Shown here in pieces: positions 53,037-61,846 of a stretch of 64,000 nt of DNA. The notes below the pieces were generated by a model that ran no database searches, was not told the DNA's origin, and worked only from the letters and a program-made list of their open reading frames with translations. The translations under genes and the position numbers were made by a program. Source of the stretch: Fimbriimonadaceae bacterium (GTDB lineage Bacteria; Armatimonadota; Fimbriimonadia; Fimbriimonadales; Fimbriimonadaceae); the NCBI GenBank assembly GCA_019638675.1, contig JAHBTE010000001.1:1644605-1708604 (forward strand). The letters run 5' to 3'. How positions within the stretch are numbered: the stretch's first letter is position 1; each line of letters opens with the position of its first letter.

Positions 53037-54233
53037 TTGAACAAACAACTCACAATTCTTTTCCTCTTGGCAACCACAGTATGCCAAGCCCAATCCCAAA
53101 TATCCGCCCAAGACGCACTCAAGTTAGCGTCTCAAAACCGTCCTGCCCTCGCTGCCGCGAGACTTCGAGTAGAAGAGGCAAGAGCGACCGCCAAGTCCCT
53201 TGGTGCTCTCTCACCACTCGAACTTGCCGTTGGCGCGTCGAGCCGCAATGATGTTGGCGCAACCGACCAAGACCTAGCACTCACCCAAGGAATCGACCTA
53301 TTTGGTCGTCAACGCTCTGCCAAAGCCTTGGGTGCGGCAGGTGTCGAGCGTGCACTCGCGGCTTACCGCGCAGAGGCAAGCGAACTCCAGGCCGAGGTAC
53401 TGACGGCGTTTGCCGAGGCTGTATCGGCAAGACACCAAAGCGAAGTCTCGAATGAACTTCTGACTGTCGCTGAGGGCCTGTTCAACGCGACCAAACGAAG
53501 GTTTGACGAAGGCAAGGTCGCGGAGCTTCAGGTCACAAGGGCCAGCATCGAACTTGAACGCGCAAAGCAGGCGTCTGAGCTTCGCCGAGCCGACTTCGCC
53601 GCAGCGATCAAGCGGCTCTCGGGGTTGCTTGGGGCAAGAGCGGACACCCTAAACGTTGAGCCGGATGCTTCCATTGAGGTGCTCACCAGTCCGACCGTGG
53701 ATCAGCGGCCCGACCTGCTAGAACTCAAAGCTGAGGTCCTAATTGCGGAGGCGGAAGCCAAAGTTGCCAGTGTCTCCAACCGCCCTGAATTCAGCTTGCA
53801 GCTTGTAAGGTCTCCCTGGGGAAATGATCGCGGATACTTTGTCGGACGTGCCCAGATTACATGGGCGATTTTTGATCACGGCAGGGCACGAAATGAGAGT
53901 CGCGCCGCAAGCCTTAAGGCAGAAGCGGCTCGCAAGCAACTCCTCGATTCAACTACGAAAGCGAAACTCGAACTCGAAGCTACGAAGATCGAGATTGATG
54001 CTCGGCAAGCCCGGATTCAACGCTATGAAGCGATTCTCGGGTCAGCCCGCGAACTCGTTGCTAAGTCTCAGAAGGGTTTTTCTGAAGGCTTTGGAACGCA
54101 GATTGATGTGCTTGAAGCGACCCGCGCATTGAGAGAGGTCGAACAAGAACTCGTTGAGGCGAGACAACAACTCTCGCTTGCTGTAATTGACCAGTATAAA
54201 GCTTCTGGATTCCTTGCGGAGGTGCTGAAGTGA
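53037..54233 (+). CDS. CzcC/CusC-like TolC-family outer-membrane factor
   Basis: The 398-residue product starts at TTG 53037 with a signal peptide (LFLLATTVCQAQS). It has the two-fold repeated TolC helix pattern: ISAQDALKLASQNRPALAAARLRVEEARA, AELQVTRASIELERAKQAS, RPDLLELKAEVLIAEAEAKVA and GFSEGFGTQIDVLEATRALREVEQEL. It forms the outer-membrane channel of a tripartite RND efflux pump. It overlaps the adaptor gene by 4 bp. A hairpin may limit its translation. Confidence 0.9.
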   Translation: MNKQLTILFLLATTVCQAQSQISAQDALKLASQNRPALAAARLRVEEARATAKSLGALSPLELAVGASSRNDVGATDQDLALTQGIDLFGRQRSAKALGAAGVERALAAYRAEASELQAEVLTAFAEAVSARHQSEVSNELLTVAEGLFNATKRRFDEGKVAELQVTRASIELERAKQASELRRADFAAAIKRLSGLLGARADTLNVEPDASIEVLTSPTVDQRPDLLELKAEVLIAEAEAKVASVSNRPEFSLQLVRSPWGNDRGYFVGRAQITWAIFDHGRARNESRAASLKAEAARKQLLDSTTKAKLELEATKIEIDARQARIQRYEAILGSARELVAKSQKGFSEGFGTQIDVLEATRALREVEQELVEARQQLSLAVIDQYKASGFLAEVLK

Positions 54234-55771
54234 GAAAACTCGGATTATTCATTGTTGTACTGATGCTCATGGCTGGGTGCGGCAAATCCCCCGAAGCCCC
54301 TCATGCGGACGAACACGGCAAGGAAGAGGAGTCGGGCCATGTTGAGGGCCAGGTCAAGCTCACGGATGAAGCCCAGAAGATCGCGGGCATTGAGACAACC
54401 GTCGTTCGCAGAGAAGAAATTCAGGAGTCCCTCCAAGTTCCGGGCACGGTCACAAGTACGGATCGTGGCAAGGCAGTGGTTACTCCGCCAGTAGCAGGAA
54501 GGGTCCTCTCGATTTCGGTCCGGCTCGGCGACGCAGTTCGCCAGGGCCAAACCCTAGCGATCATCGAATCTCCGGAACTCTCGCAAGCCTGGTCAACAAT
54601 CGCGGAGGCCACCCGTGTGCGTGATGCAGCCAAATCGGATGTTCAACAGTCGCGTTCTGAGGTTGAACTAGCCATCGCGAAGCTGAACGCCGCAAGAACC
54701 AATCTCACCAGGCAGCGGGATCTCGCGAAAGCGGGTGCGTTCAGCCAAGCTCCGGTTCAGCAGGCGCAAAATGACTTGAACGAAGCTCAGAGTGAACTTC
54801 TAAGCGTTCAGAAAGAACAGGCAAGCCACGCGGAACAACTCCGCCGACTTGAGAACTTGTACCGAGACGGCATCGTCTCCAAGTCTGAACTTGAGGCGGC
54901 CCGACTAGAATTCCAGCAAGACCAGATTCGACTAGATCGCGCCAAAGCCAAGATCGAGAATGCCAAAGCCACCTACGACCGCGAGAGGAACATTGCTTCG
55001 CGGGGACTTTTGAACGCCAAAGAGCTTCAGATTGCTGAGGCGGACGTGAAGTCAAGTGAACTCGAACTTAACCGGGCGCGAATCAGAGTGCGAGCGGCAG
55101 AGTCGGCCTGGTCGAGTGCCAATCGCGGCGTCGCAAATGCCCAGGCGGTGTACCGATCCAACTCTGGTTCGGGTGGAGCATCGGTCGGTAGGGTTGCTCT
55201 GGTAGCTCCCATTGCTGGAACAGTCACTCACCTCGATGTCACCAAAGGTCAAGCAGTAGATCGAACCCAGGTGCTCATGGAAGTCGAGAACCTGAGGTCA
55301 GTATGGGTATCGGCAAACGTTCCCGAACAGGACTCGGCAAAAGTGCGCAAAGGTGCAAGGGTTCGGATCACGGTCGCCTCTTTGCCCGGACAAGAGTTTG
55401 AGGGCGTTGTGCAGGTAGTTGGGACACGTGTTGATCCCAAGACTCGTTCCATTCCGGCTCAATGTCTCATCGTTAGTTCTGCTGGGATGCTCAAGCCCGA
55501 CATGTTTGCTACGGTGCATCTTGGCATCGGTTCGGCTCGTGAGGAGCTTGTGATTCCGCTCTCAGCAGTCGTAACGGAGGACAAGAAGACTTTTGTGTTC
55601 GTGAAGCATGATGGAGCCTTTGAAAAGCACGAAGTCGTGATCGGTGAGCGCGATGGTGACCGCATTGCCGTTGAATCCGGGCTTGAAGTAGGCGAAATCA
55701 TCGCCTCTAAAGGTGCTTTTGTGCTTTCGAGCGAGCAAAAGAAGGACGAACTCAAGGGGCACGAACACTAA
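54230..55771 (+). CDS. CzcB/CusB-like RND periplasmic adaptor (lipoprotein)
   Basis: The 513-residue product starts at GTG 54230 and has a lipobox LMLMAGC. The membrane-fusion layout is clear: a lipoyl half (VVTPPVAGRVLSISVRLGDAVRQGQTLAIIESPEL), a long alpha-helical hairpin (about 115-300, longer than usual), the second lipoyl half (VALVAPIAGTVTHLDVTKGQAVD) and beta-barrel plus membrane-proximal domains (SVWVSANVPEQDSAKVRKGARVRITV and MLKPDMFATVHLGIG). It links the pump to the outer-membrane channel. His-rich leader (PHADEHGKEEESGHVEG) may bind metal. Its end overlaps the pump start by one base. Confidence 0.9.
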   Translation: MRKLGLFIVVLMLMAGCGKSPEAPHADEHGKEEESGHVEGQVKLTDEAQKIAGIETTVVRREEIQESLQVPGTVTSTDRGKAVVTPPVAGRVLSISVRLGDAVRQGQTLAIIESPELSQAWSTIAEATRVRDAAKSDVQQSRSEVELAIAKLNAARTNLTRQRDLAKAGAFSQAPVQQAQNDLNEAQSELLSVQKEQASHAEQLRRLENLYRDGIVSKSELEAARLEFQQDQIRLDRAKAKIENAKATYDRERNIASRGLLNAKELQIAEADVKSSELELNRARIRVRAAESAWSSANRGVANAQAVYRSNSGSGGASVGRVALVAPIAGTVTHLDVTKGQAVDRTQVLMEVENLRSVWVSANVPEQDSAKVRKGARVRITVASLPGQEFEGVVQVVGTRVDPKTRSIPAQCLIVSSAGMLKPDMFATVHLGIGSAREELVIPLSAVVTEDKKTFVFVKHDGAFEKHEVVIGERDGDRIAVESGLEVGEIIASKGAFVLSSEQKKDELKGHEH

Positions 55772-58700
55772 TGCTAGAACGTGTACTAGAGTTCAGCCTC
55801 AAACAGAGGTTTCTCGTTATCATCGCGACCGCTCTGGTGGTCGTCCTTGGGCTGGTCTCGTGGCAGCAACTTACGCTTGATGCCGTCCCTGACATCACCA
55901 CCAACCAAGTGGCGATCAACACCGAAACGGGCGGTATGAGCCCTGAAGAAGTCGAGAAGCTCGTGACCTTCCCCATTGAGACCTCGATGGGCGGAATTCC
56001 CGGCGTCGAGCAAGTTCGGAGCCTCAGTCAGTACGGTCTCTCGCAGGTGATCGTGACGTTCAGGGACGAAGTGGACACCTACTTCGCCCGGAACCTAGTC
56101 AACGAACGGCTCAACAGTGTTAAGGAGTCGCTTCCTTCGGGAATCGAAGCACCTCAGATGGGTCCAGTCTCTACTGGTCTGGGAGACATCTATATGTACG
56201 CACTTGAGAGCGAGAAGCGAAGCCCAATGGAGCTTCGTTCGCTCCAAGATTGGACCATTGCACCGCAGCTCCGGACAGTAGCGGGTGTCGCGGAGGTCAA
56301 CTCGGCAGACGGATCGGTCAAGCAGTATCAGGTTGTTGTCGAGCCGCGTGCTCTTCTAGCACGAGGAATAGCGGTGGATGAAGTAGTGACCGCCCTCCAA
56401 AAGAACAATCAGAACGCTGGTGGAGGCGTTTTGGAGCGAAACGGGGAGCGAGTCCTCATTCGAAGCGTGGGCCTTGCCACAACGATCAGCGACATCGAGA
56501 AGATCGTCGTCAAGACTGAAAGCGGAATCCCGGTTCTGGTTCGCGATGTAGCAAAGGTTCAACTCGGCATTCCTGTTCTCACCGGCATCAGCACCAAAGA
56601 CGGCAAGGAGGCCATGACGGTCACCGTCATGATGCTTAAAGGCGCAAACGGTCGCACCGTCGCCAACGCGGTGGATGCAAAGGTCAAAGAGATCAAGTCA
56701 CAACTCCCTGAAGATGTGACTCTGACAACGGTCTACAACCGATCCGACCTGGTCGGAGAATCAGTTCTCACGGTTGAAAAGAGCCTACTGGAAGGCGGAG
56801 TTTTGGTCATCGTCGTTTTGCTATTGCTGCTTGGCAACTTCCGTGGCGCATTGATTGTTGCCCTCGCGATTCCGCTCTCGATGCTCTTTGCGATCATCGG
56901 GATGAACCGATTTGGCATCTCCGGCAACCTCATGAGCCTTGGCGCGATTGACTTCGGATTGATCGTAGACGGCGCGGTCGTGATGATCGAAAATGCGGTC
57001 CGGCGACTAGCAGAAGCGCGAGAACACAAGGGCTCAAAGCTCGACCGCCATGAAGTTCGGCACTCGGTCTGGGAGTCCTGCCGAGAGGTCGCGAAACCGA
57101 CCGCTTTCGCCGTGACCATCATCACCGTGGTCTATCTCCCGATCCTTGCCCTCGAAGGAACGGAAGGCAAGATGTTCAAGCCGATGGCGTTCACGGTCGT
57201 GTTTGCCCTCATCGGTGCTCTGATCTTGACCATGACGCTGATTCCGGTCCTTGCCAGCATGTTCCTCTCTGGAGACACGAAGGAAGGGAGAAACCCAGTC
57301 ATGGAGTTCTTCAGCCGAGTGTACGCGCCAGTCCTGAGGTTCGCATTGAAGCGTCGTGCGGTTGTTGTCGGTGGCGCGGTGGCAATCCTGCTGCTAGCTG
57401 GGTTCTTGTTCTCTCGCCTTGGCTCGGAATTCATTCCGCAGCTTGATGAAGGCTCACTGGTAATCCAACCCGTGAGAGTGCGGACCGTTGACGCAGAGCA
57501 GACAGTTCGGCTTGTGACGGCCTTCGAGAAGAAGGTGCTGGAAGTCCCCGAAGTGACCACCGTGTTCTCCCGCAGTGGGACCCCCGAGGTCGCCACGGAC
57601 CCGATGCCATTGAGTCTCACTGACTCGTTCATCATGCTCAAACCCCGCGACAAGTGGCGGGCGGGAATGACAAAAGAGAAGCTGATCGAGGAACTCACCG
57701 AGAAAGTGAACCAAGTTCCCGGTCAGGGCTACAACTTCTCCCAGCCTATCCAAATGCGCTTCTCAGAGCTTGTTTCAGGTGTCAAAGCCGATATTGGAAT
57801 CAAGGTTTTTGGCGAAGACCTGAGCGAGCTCAAAGCCAAGGCCGACGAAATCGCGGCAGCGGTTCGGGATATTTCCGGAGCGCAAGACGTGGAAGTCGAG
57901 CAAGTCGATGAAGTGCCTGTTCTCCAGATCGACATTGACCGGGACGCGATTTCCAGAGTCGGCGTGAGCATTGACGACATTCAGGAGATGATCAAAGTCG
58001 CCTTGGGCGGAGAACCTGTTGGTCAGATCATCGAAGGTGACAAGCGGTTTGCTCTGACGGTGAAACTGCCAGATAGCATTCGCAACGACGTGGAAGCGAT
58101 CAAGTCGATCTTGATTGAAACTCCAGAAGGAGGTGGTGTGCCGCTGTCGTCTCTCGCGCACATCGATGACGCTCCTGCTCCCGCCCAAATCTCTCGGGAG
58201 ATGGGCAAACGCCGCGTGGTTGTCCAAATGAACGTGCGAGGCAGCGACATCGGCACATTCGTGGCGGCGGCGCAAAAGGCAATCAAGGAGAAAGTAAAGC
58301 TCAAGGAGGGCTACTACATCACTTGGGGTGGGCAGTTTGAGAACCTGCAGAAGGCATCGGCAAGGCTCATGCTCGTCGTGCCCCTCGCGCTGTCCCTCAT
58401 TTTCCTTTTACTGTTCTCGACGTTCGGCTCTTTGAAGCAAGCGATCCTCATTTTTACCGGTGTGCCGCTTGCGATCACGGGTGGGATAGTCGGTCTGTTT
58501 CTCCGTGGAATGCCGTTTAGCATCACCGCCGGAGTTGGGTTCATTGCTCTTTCCGGCGTTGCTGTGCTCAACGGAGTTGTGATGGTCTCGGCGATCAACC
58601 GACTTCGTGACGATGGAAAGCTTGGTGTGATAGACGCCGTACGCGAAGGTGCAACTCAGAGATTGCGGCCAGTCCTGATGACGGCACTTGTTGCCGCCCT

Positions 58701-58869
58701 TGGGTTTATTCCGATGGCCCTGAATACGGGAATCGGAGCGGAAGTCCAGCGACCCCTTGCGACCGTCGTAATCGGAGGAATTGCTTCGGCAACATTGCTT
58801 ACCCTAGTCGTCCTCCCCGCGCTCTACACCTGGTTTGAAAGTGATAAACCGACTCCAACGGAGCTCTAA
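55771..58869 (+). CDS. CzcA-type heavy-metal RND efflux pump
   Basis: The 1032-residue product is a full-length HME-RND transporter. It starts MLERVLEFSLKQRFLVI, with the first membrane helix, and has two large periplasmic loops. Helix IV carries DFGLIVDGAVVMIENAVRR (about residues 390-408), whose D...D...E pattern is that of CzcA-like Zn/Co/Cd pumps rather than Cu/Ag pumps (CusA). The family mark VEKLVTFPIETSMGGIPGVEQVRS near the start is also present. It exports divalent metal by proton exchange. Start is ATG 55771, overlapping the adaptor stop. Confidence 0.92.
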   Translation: MLERVLEFSLKQRFLVIIATALVVVLGLVSWQQLTLDAVPDITTNQVAINTETGGMSPEEVEKLVTFPIETSMGGIPGVEQVRSLSQYGLSQVIVTFRDEVDTYFARNLVNERLNSVKESLPSGIEAPQMGPVSTGLGDIYMYALESEKRSPMELRSLQDWTIAPQLRTVAGVAEVNSADGSVKQYQVVVEPRALLARGIAVDEVVTALQKNNQNAGGGVLERNGERVLIRSVGLATTISDIEKIVVKTESGIPVLVRDVAKVQLGIPVLTGISTKDGKEAMTVTVMMLKGANGRTVANAVDAKVKEIKSQLPEDVTLTTVYNRSDLVGESVLTVEKSLLEGGVLVIVVLLLLLGNFRGALIVALAIPLSMLFAIIGMNRFGISGNLMSLGAIDFGLIVDGAVVMIENAVRRLAEAREHKGSKLDRHEVRHSVWESCREVAKPTAFAVTIITVVYLPILALEGTEGKMFKPMAFTVVFALIGALILTMTLIPVLASMFLSGDTKEGRNPVMEFFSRVYAPVLRFALKRRAVVVGGAVAILLLAGFLFSRLGSEFIPQLDEGSLVIQPVRVRTVDAEQTVRLVTAFEKKVLEVPEVTTVFSRSGTPEVATDPMPLSLTDSFIMLKPRDKWRAGMTKEKLIEELTEKVNQVPGQGYNFSQPIQMRFSELVSGVKADIGIKVFGEDLSELKAKADEIAAAVRDISGAQDVEVEQVDEVPVLQIDIDRDAISRVGVSIDDIQEMIKVALGGEPVGQIIEGDKRFALTVKLPDSIRNDVEAIKSILIETPEGGGVPLSSLAHIDDAPAPAQISREMGKRRVVVQMNVRGSDIGTFVAAAQKAIKEKVKLKEGYYITWGGQFENLQKASARLMLVVPLALSLIFLLLFSTFGSLKQAILIFTGVPLAITGGIVGLFLRGMPFSITAGVGFIALSGVAVLNGVVMVSAINRLRDDGKLGVIDAVREGATQRLRPVLMTALVAALGFIPMALNTGIGAEVQRPLATVVIGGIASATLLTLVVLPALYTWFESDKPTPTEL

Positions 58870-58900
58870 GCGGCCGCTAGTTCCAAATGATAGAAACAAC

Positions 58901-59278
58901 ATGAAAAATCAAACAACTAAGCTCACTTCGGGGCTGCTCTTGCTCATGGTAGCAACAGTCGCAACCCCACAAACCAAGCCCAAATCACTTGGCGTCTTCG
59001 AACTCACAGCGTACGAGCGCAAGGAGACATTTGCTGGCAAACTCGGCAACCGTGTGAGAGAGAAGCTAACCCTCAGACAAAGTGGCAAGACCTATACACT
59101 ATCCTTCGGTGCGTTTCACACCCGGATTGCAGGGCAGACGGTGAAACCGTTCTGTCCCGGTTGTCCTGTGGAGGTGAAGAAGGGGAAGATCGTCAAAAAC
59201 ACCCTCGTCGCTGAGCGTAAAGACGTCATTCAGCTCCATGAGAAGGAATCGCCTGGCCATAAGCCTGGATCGAAATGA
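58901..59278 (+). CDS. Small exported protein of the metal operon, unknown
   Basis: I chose ATG 58901 (125 residues), which gives a signal peptide (LTSGLLLLMVATVATPQT); an earlier in-frame start at 58835 lies inside the pump gene. The mature part is basic, with a single CPGC motif (VKPFCPGCPVEVKKG) and few other marks, and no family I know. It ends 4 bp inside the P-type ATPase start (ATGA-like overlap), so it is part of the operon. A metal-binding periplasmic role is plausible. Confidence 0.6.
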   Translation: MKNQTTKLTSGLLLLMVATVATPQTKPKSLGVFELTAYERKETFAGKLGNRVREKLTLRQSGKTYTLSFGAFHTRIAGQTVKPFCPGCPVEVKKGKIVKNTLVAERKDVIQLHEKESPGHKPGSK

Positions 59279-61389
59279 CGTCTAAGTTCCTGATTCAGGG
59301 AATGGACTGCTCGGCTGAAGAACAGGTCATCAAGAACCGGTTTGGCAAGGTCGAGCAGGTTACGGAGTTGGAGTTTGATCTGGTCAACCGCATCCTCACG
59401 GTCACCCACGAATACGACTCTGACCTCCCCATTAGGACAGTCCTCAAAGAGATCGGTCTGCCACCTGAAGACGACTGTGACGTTGGATGCACTCCTGAAA
59501 AGCGCGGTATCGGCAGGGCCGATATCGCGCTCGGGGTTGCACTGGCACTCGCGATCCTAGCCGAAGTGGTCGCGTATTCGACTGGAAATGAACGCTCTTG
59601 GCCAGTGCTGGGGTTGTCCTTGACGGCTATTGGGCTAGGTGGAGTTACAACCTTCAAGAAGGGCTTGGTTGCGGTAAAGACACTTACGCTCAACATCAAT
59701 TTCCTGATGTGCATTGCGGTCGTTGGAGCGTTCGTCATCGGATCATATCCAGAGGCGGCGATGGTGACCGTTCTCTTCGCGATTGCGGAGAGAATCGAGT
59801 CGTTTGCTTTGGAGAGAGCCCGAAACGCTGTCAAGTCGCTCATGACGTTAGCTCCCGAGACAGCCTTTGTCTTTCGTGAAGGAGTTTGGTCGGAAGTAGA
59901 TGCTTCTACCGTTGCACTCGGAGAACGACTCCGGGTGCGCCCTGGTGACCGAATCCCCCTCGACGGGCTGGTTGTCTCTGGCGAGAGTTCCGTCGATCAG
60001 GCTCCGATCACGGGAGAAAGTGTCCCAGTTGAGAAAGCGTCTGGTGACCAGCTCTTTGCTGGGACCATTAACGGTGAGGGAATGCTTGAGTTCACGGTGA
60101 CCGGGTCTAAGGGCAACACAACGCTTGATCGGATCATAAGGACGGTACAAGAGGCGCAAGGATCACGTGCGCCAACCCAGCGGTTTATCGACACGTTTGC
60201 TCGGTACTACACACCCATCATCGTCTTGATCGCCGTTCTCGTAGCCGTTGTGCCGACCCTTTTCGGTCAGCCATTTCTGCCTTGGCTTTACAAAGCACTG
60301 GTTCTGCTCGTGATTGCGTGTCCATGCGCCTTAGTGATCTCGACTCCGGTGACCGTCGTAAGCGGACTAGCAGCCGCAGCACGTCGTGGAATCTTGATCA
60401 AAGGCGGGGCGCACCTGGAATCAGGAAAGAACCTCACGCTCATTGCCCTCGATAAGACAGGAACCCTTACGCACGGAGAACCCAAAGTCACTCAGGTGGT
60501 GACACTGCACGATTACGAAGAGAATCTAGTGCGGCAAGTGGCAGCCACGCTCGATTCGACGAGCGCACACCCTATTGCAAAGGCCATCGTTGGTGCGTGG
60601 GAAGGTGAACTGCTTGCCCTTGAAAAGTTCGAATCGCTCACGGGACGTGGAGTCGCAGGCGATGTCGGTGGCGCGAAGTATTACCTTGGGAATCACAGAC
60701 TCATTGAAGAAAAAGGCATTTGCTGTGACCACGTGCATGACGCTATCGGTCCGATAGAGCGCGACGGCAAATCGCTTGTGTTACTCGCCAATGAGAAGGA
60801 GGTTATGGCAGTCTTCGCGGTCGCCGATACGGTACGCCAAGAGAGCATTGAAGCTGTGCGGAAGCTACATGATTTGGGTCTCAAGGTGATGATGCTCACG
60901 GGCGACAATGAAGCAACTGCCCAGGCAATCGGAGCACAGGTAGGTATCGACCAGATTCAAGCCGAAATGCTTCCCGAACATAAGCTGGTGACAATTCAGG
61001 ACGCGCTTGGTCGAGGTGAGCGGGTCGGAATGGTTGGCGACGGAGTGAATGACGCGCCAGCACTGGCGGCTTCAACCGTAGGTTTCGCAATGGGAGCCGC
61101 TGGAACGGATACTGCCATAGAAACTGCCGACGTTGCCCTTATGGATGATGATCTTCGAAAACTACCTGAGTACATTCAGTTGAGCCGCCGTACCTCAGCT
61201 ATCCTGACCCAAAACATAGTGATTGCCCTGCTGATCAAGTTCGTTTTCTTTGCGCTTGCCATGACCGGGACGGCGACCCTCTGGATGGCCGTTTTTGCTG
61301 ATATGGGCGCGAGCCTGTTAGTTGTCGGAAACGGCCTGCGAATTCTTCGCACTTCTTCTCGAAAGGAACCTACACACCACAAAGAGTGA
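59275..61389 (+). CDS. Zn/Cd/Pb-type P1B ATPase
   Basis: The 704-residue product has an N-terminal HMA-like domain with GMDCSAEEQ (one Cys, Glu instead of the second Cys), six to eight membrane helices, the actuator TGES, the metal site CPCALVISTP (about 347-356), phosphorylation DKTGTLTHGEPKVT (about 394-407), the HP motif in SAHPIAKAI and the hinge GDGVNDAPALAAS. CPC together with the C-terminal helix pattern KFVFFALAMTG is that of ZntA/CadA pumps, which export Zn, Cd and Pb from the cytoplasm. Together with the RND pump it moves metal first to the periplasm, then out. Confidence 0.92.
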   Translation: MTSKFLIQGMDCSAEEQVIKNRFGKVEQVTELEFDLVNRILTVTHEYDSDLPIRTVLKEIGLPPEDDCDVGCTPEKRGIGRADIALGVALALAILAEVVAYSTGNERSWPVLGLSLTAIGLGGVTTFKKGLVAVKTLTLNINFLMCIAVVGAFVIGSYPEAAMVTVLFAIAERIESFALERARNAVKSLMTLAPETAFVFREGVWSEVDASTVALGERLRVRPGDRIPLDGLVVSGESSVDQAPITGESVPVEKASGDQLFAGTINGEGMLEFTVTGSKGNTTLDRIIRTVQEAQGSRAPTQRFIDTFARYYTPIIVLIAVLVAVVPTLFGQPFLPWLYKALVLLVIACPCALVISTPVTVVSGLAAAARRGILIKGGAHLESGKNLTLIALDKTGTLTHGEPKVTQVVTLHDYEENLVRQVAATLDSTSAHPIAKAIVGAWEGELLALEKFESLTGRGVAGDVGGAKYYLGNHRLIEEKGICCDHVHDAIGPIERDGKSLVLLANEKEVMAVFAVADTVRQESIEAVRKLHDLGLKVMMLTGDNEATAQAIGAQVGIDQIQAEMLPEHKLVTIQDALGRGERVGMVGDGVNDAPALAASTVGFAMGAAGTDTAIETADVALMDDDLRKLPEYIQLSRRTSAILTQNIVIALLIKFVFFALAMTGTATLWMAVFADMGASLLVVGNGLRILRTSSRKEPTHHKE

Positions 61390-61404
61390 CGCCCTCCGTT
61401 GTCG

Positions 61405-61426
61405 TGGAGAGACTTCTGAGAGACCG
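61405..61426 (+). repeat. Paired GAGAGAC repeat, period 11 (putative arm sites, right end)
   Basis: TGGAGAGACTT (61405-61415) and CTGAGAGACCG (61416-61426) form a degenerate pair like that at 52430. Confidence 0.45.
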
Positions 61427-61442
61427 AGTGACTCGGTCTCTC
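61418..61442. terminator. Perfect 12-bp inverted repeat after the ATPase gene
   Basis: GAGAGACCGAGT and ACTCGGTCTCTC flank a single G, giving a hairpin with about nine paired bases. It lies 29 bp after the ATPase stop and may end the metal operon. It partly overlaps the repeat pair. Confidence 0.45.
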
Positions 61443-61483
61443 GCTCTTCGCGACTCAATTGATGAAGTTTAGGTTCAATATAG

Positions 61484-61559
61484 TGGCGGCCCCGGAGGGA
61501 ATCGAACCCCCGACTCACTCCTTAGGACGGAGGCGCTCTATCCACTGAGCTACGAGGCC
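61484..61559 (-). tRNA. tRNA-Arg (anticodon CCT), CCA encoded
   Basis: The minus strand from 61559 to 61484 folds as a cloverleaf: acceptor GGCCTCG / CGGGGCC, D-arm GCTC...GAGC, anticodon loop GTCCTAA (CCT), T-loop TTCGATT and encoded CCA. Its 3' half is copied at 52310, so it is the integration target of the metal island, with the element on the 3' side. Confidence 0.95.
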
Positions 61560-61846
61560 GGAATAACCTTCACTATCCATCACCGAATACTTGCGGGTGA
61601 AACCGCACAATTCTAAAGCGACCGAAGCAAGCGAAGTCGCCAATAATTTACCCGGTACAAACAGTCGGACATCAAAGGCCGGTTTCCGCGAGAACCATAT
61701 CTGCCAATCTAAGGTGGTTGTGCCGCGAATAACATGAATTTGCGGGAACCTATTTGAACCTGAGACGTAAATTATTAACAAGGAGACAATTGAAGGGGAG
61801 ACTAGACCTGTCGGGCGGTGAGGTGCAGATAAACTCTGCACACTTT
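61560..61846. other. 287 bp before folC
   Basis: The stretch holds the upstream region of tRNA-Arg (minus strand) and of folC. AAGGAG at 61780-61785 is followed by TTG 61791 and marks a possible start of folC. I see no other gene. Confidence 0.4.

Larger units (their letters stand above)
52310..61528. mobile_element. Metal-resistance island in tRNA-Arg(CCT), 9.2 kb, no integrase
   Basis: Direct repeats of the tRNA-Arg 3' half (52310-52354 and 61484-61528) enclose a compact metal-efflux operon. Pairs of TGGAGAGAC-type repeats with an 11-bp period lie inside both ends (52430-52451 and 61405-61426). No recombinase gene lies between the repeats, so the island is non-autonomous or has lost its integrase. 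Confidence 0.75.

Noticed and set aside
57132-58598. Several long minus-strand frames opposite the RND pump gene
   Set aside because: They are typical mirror frames of a GC-richer long gene with complete RND motifs on the plus strand.
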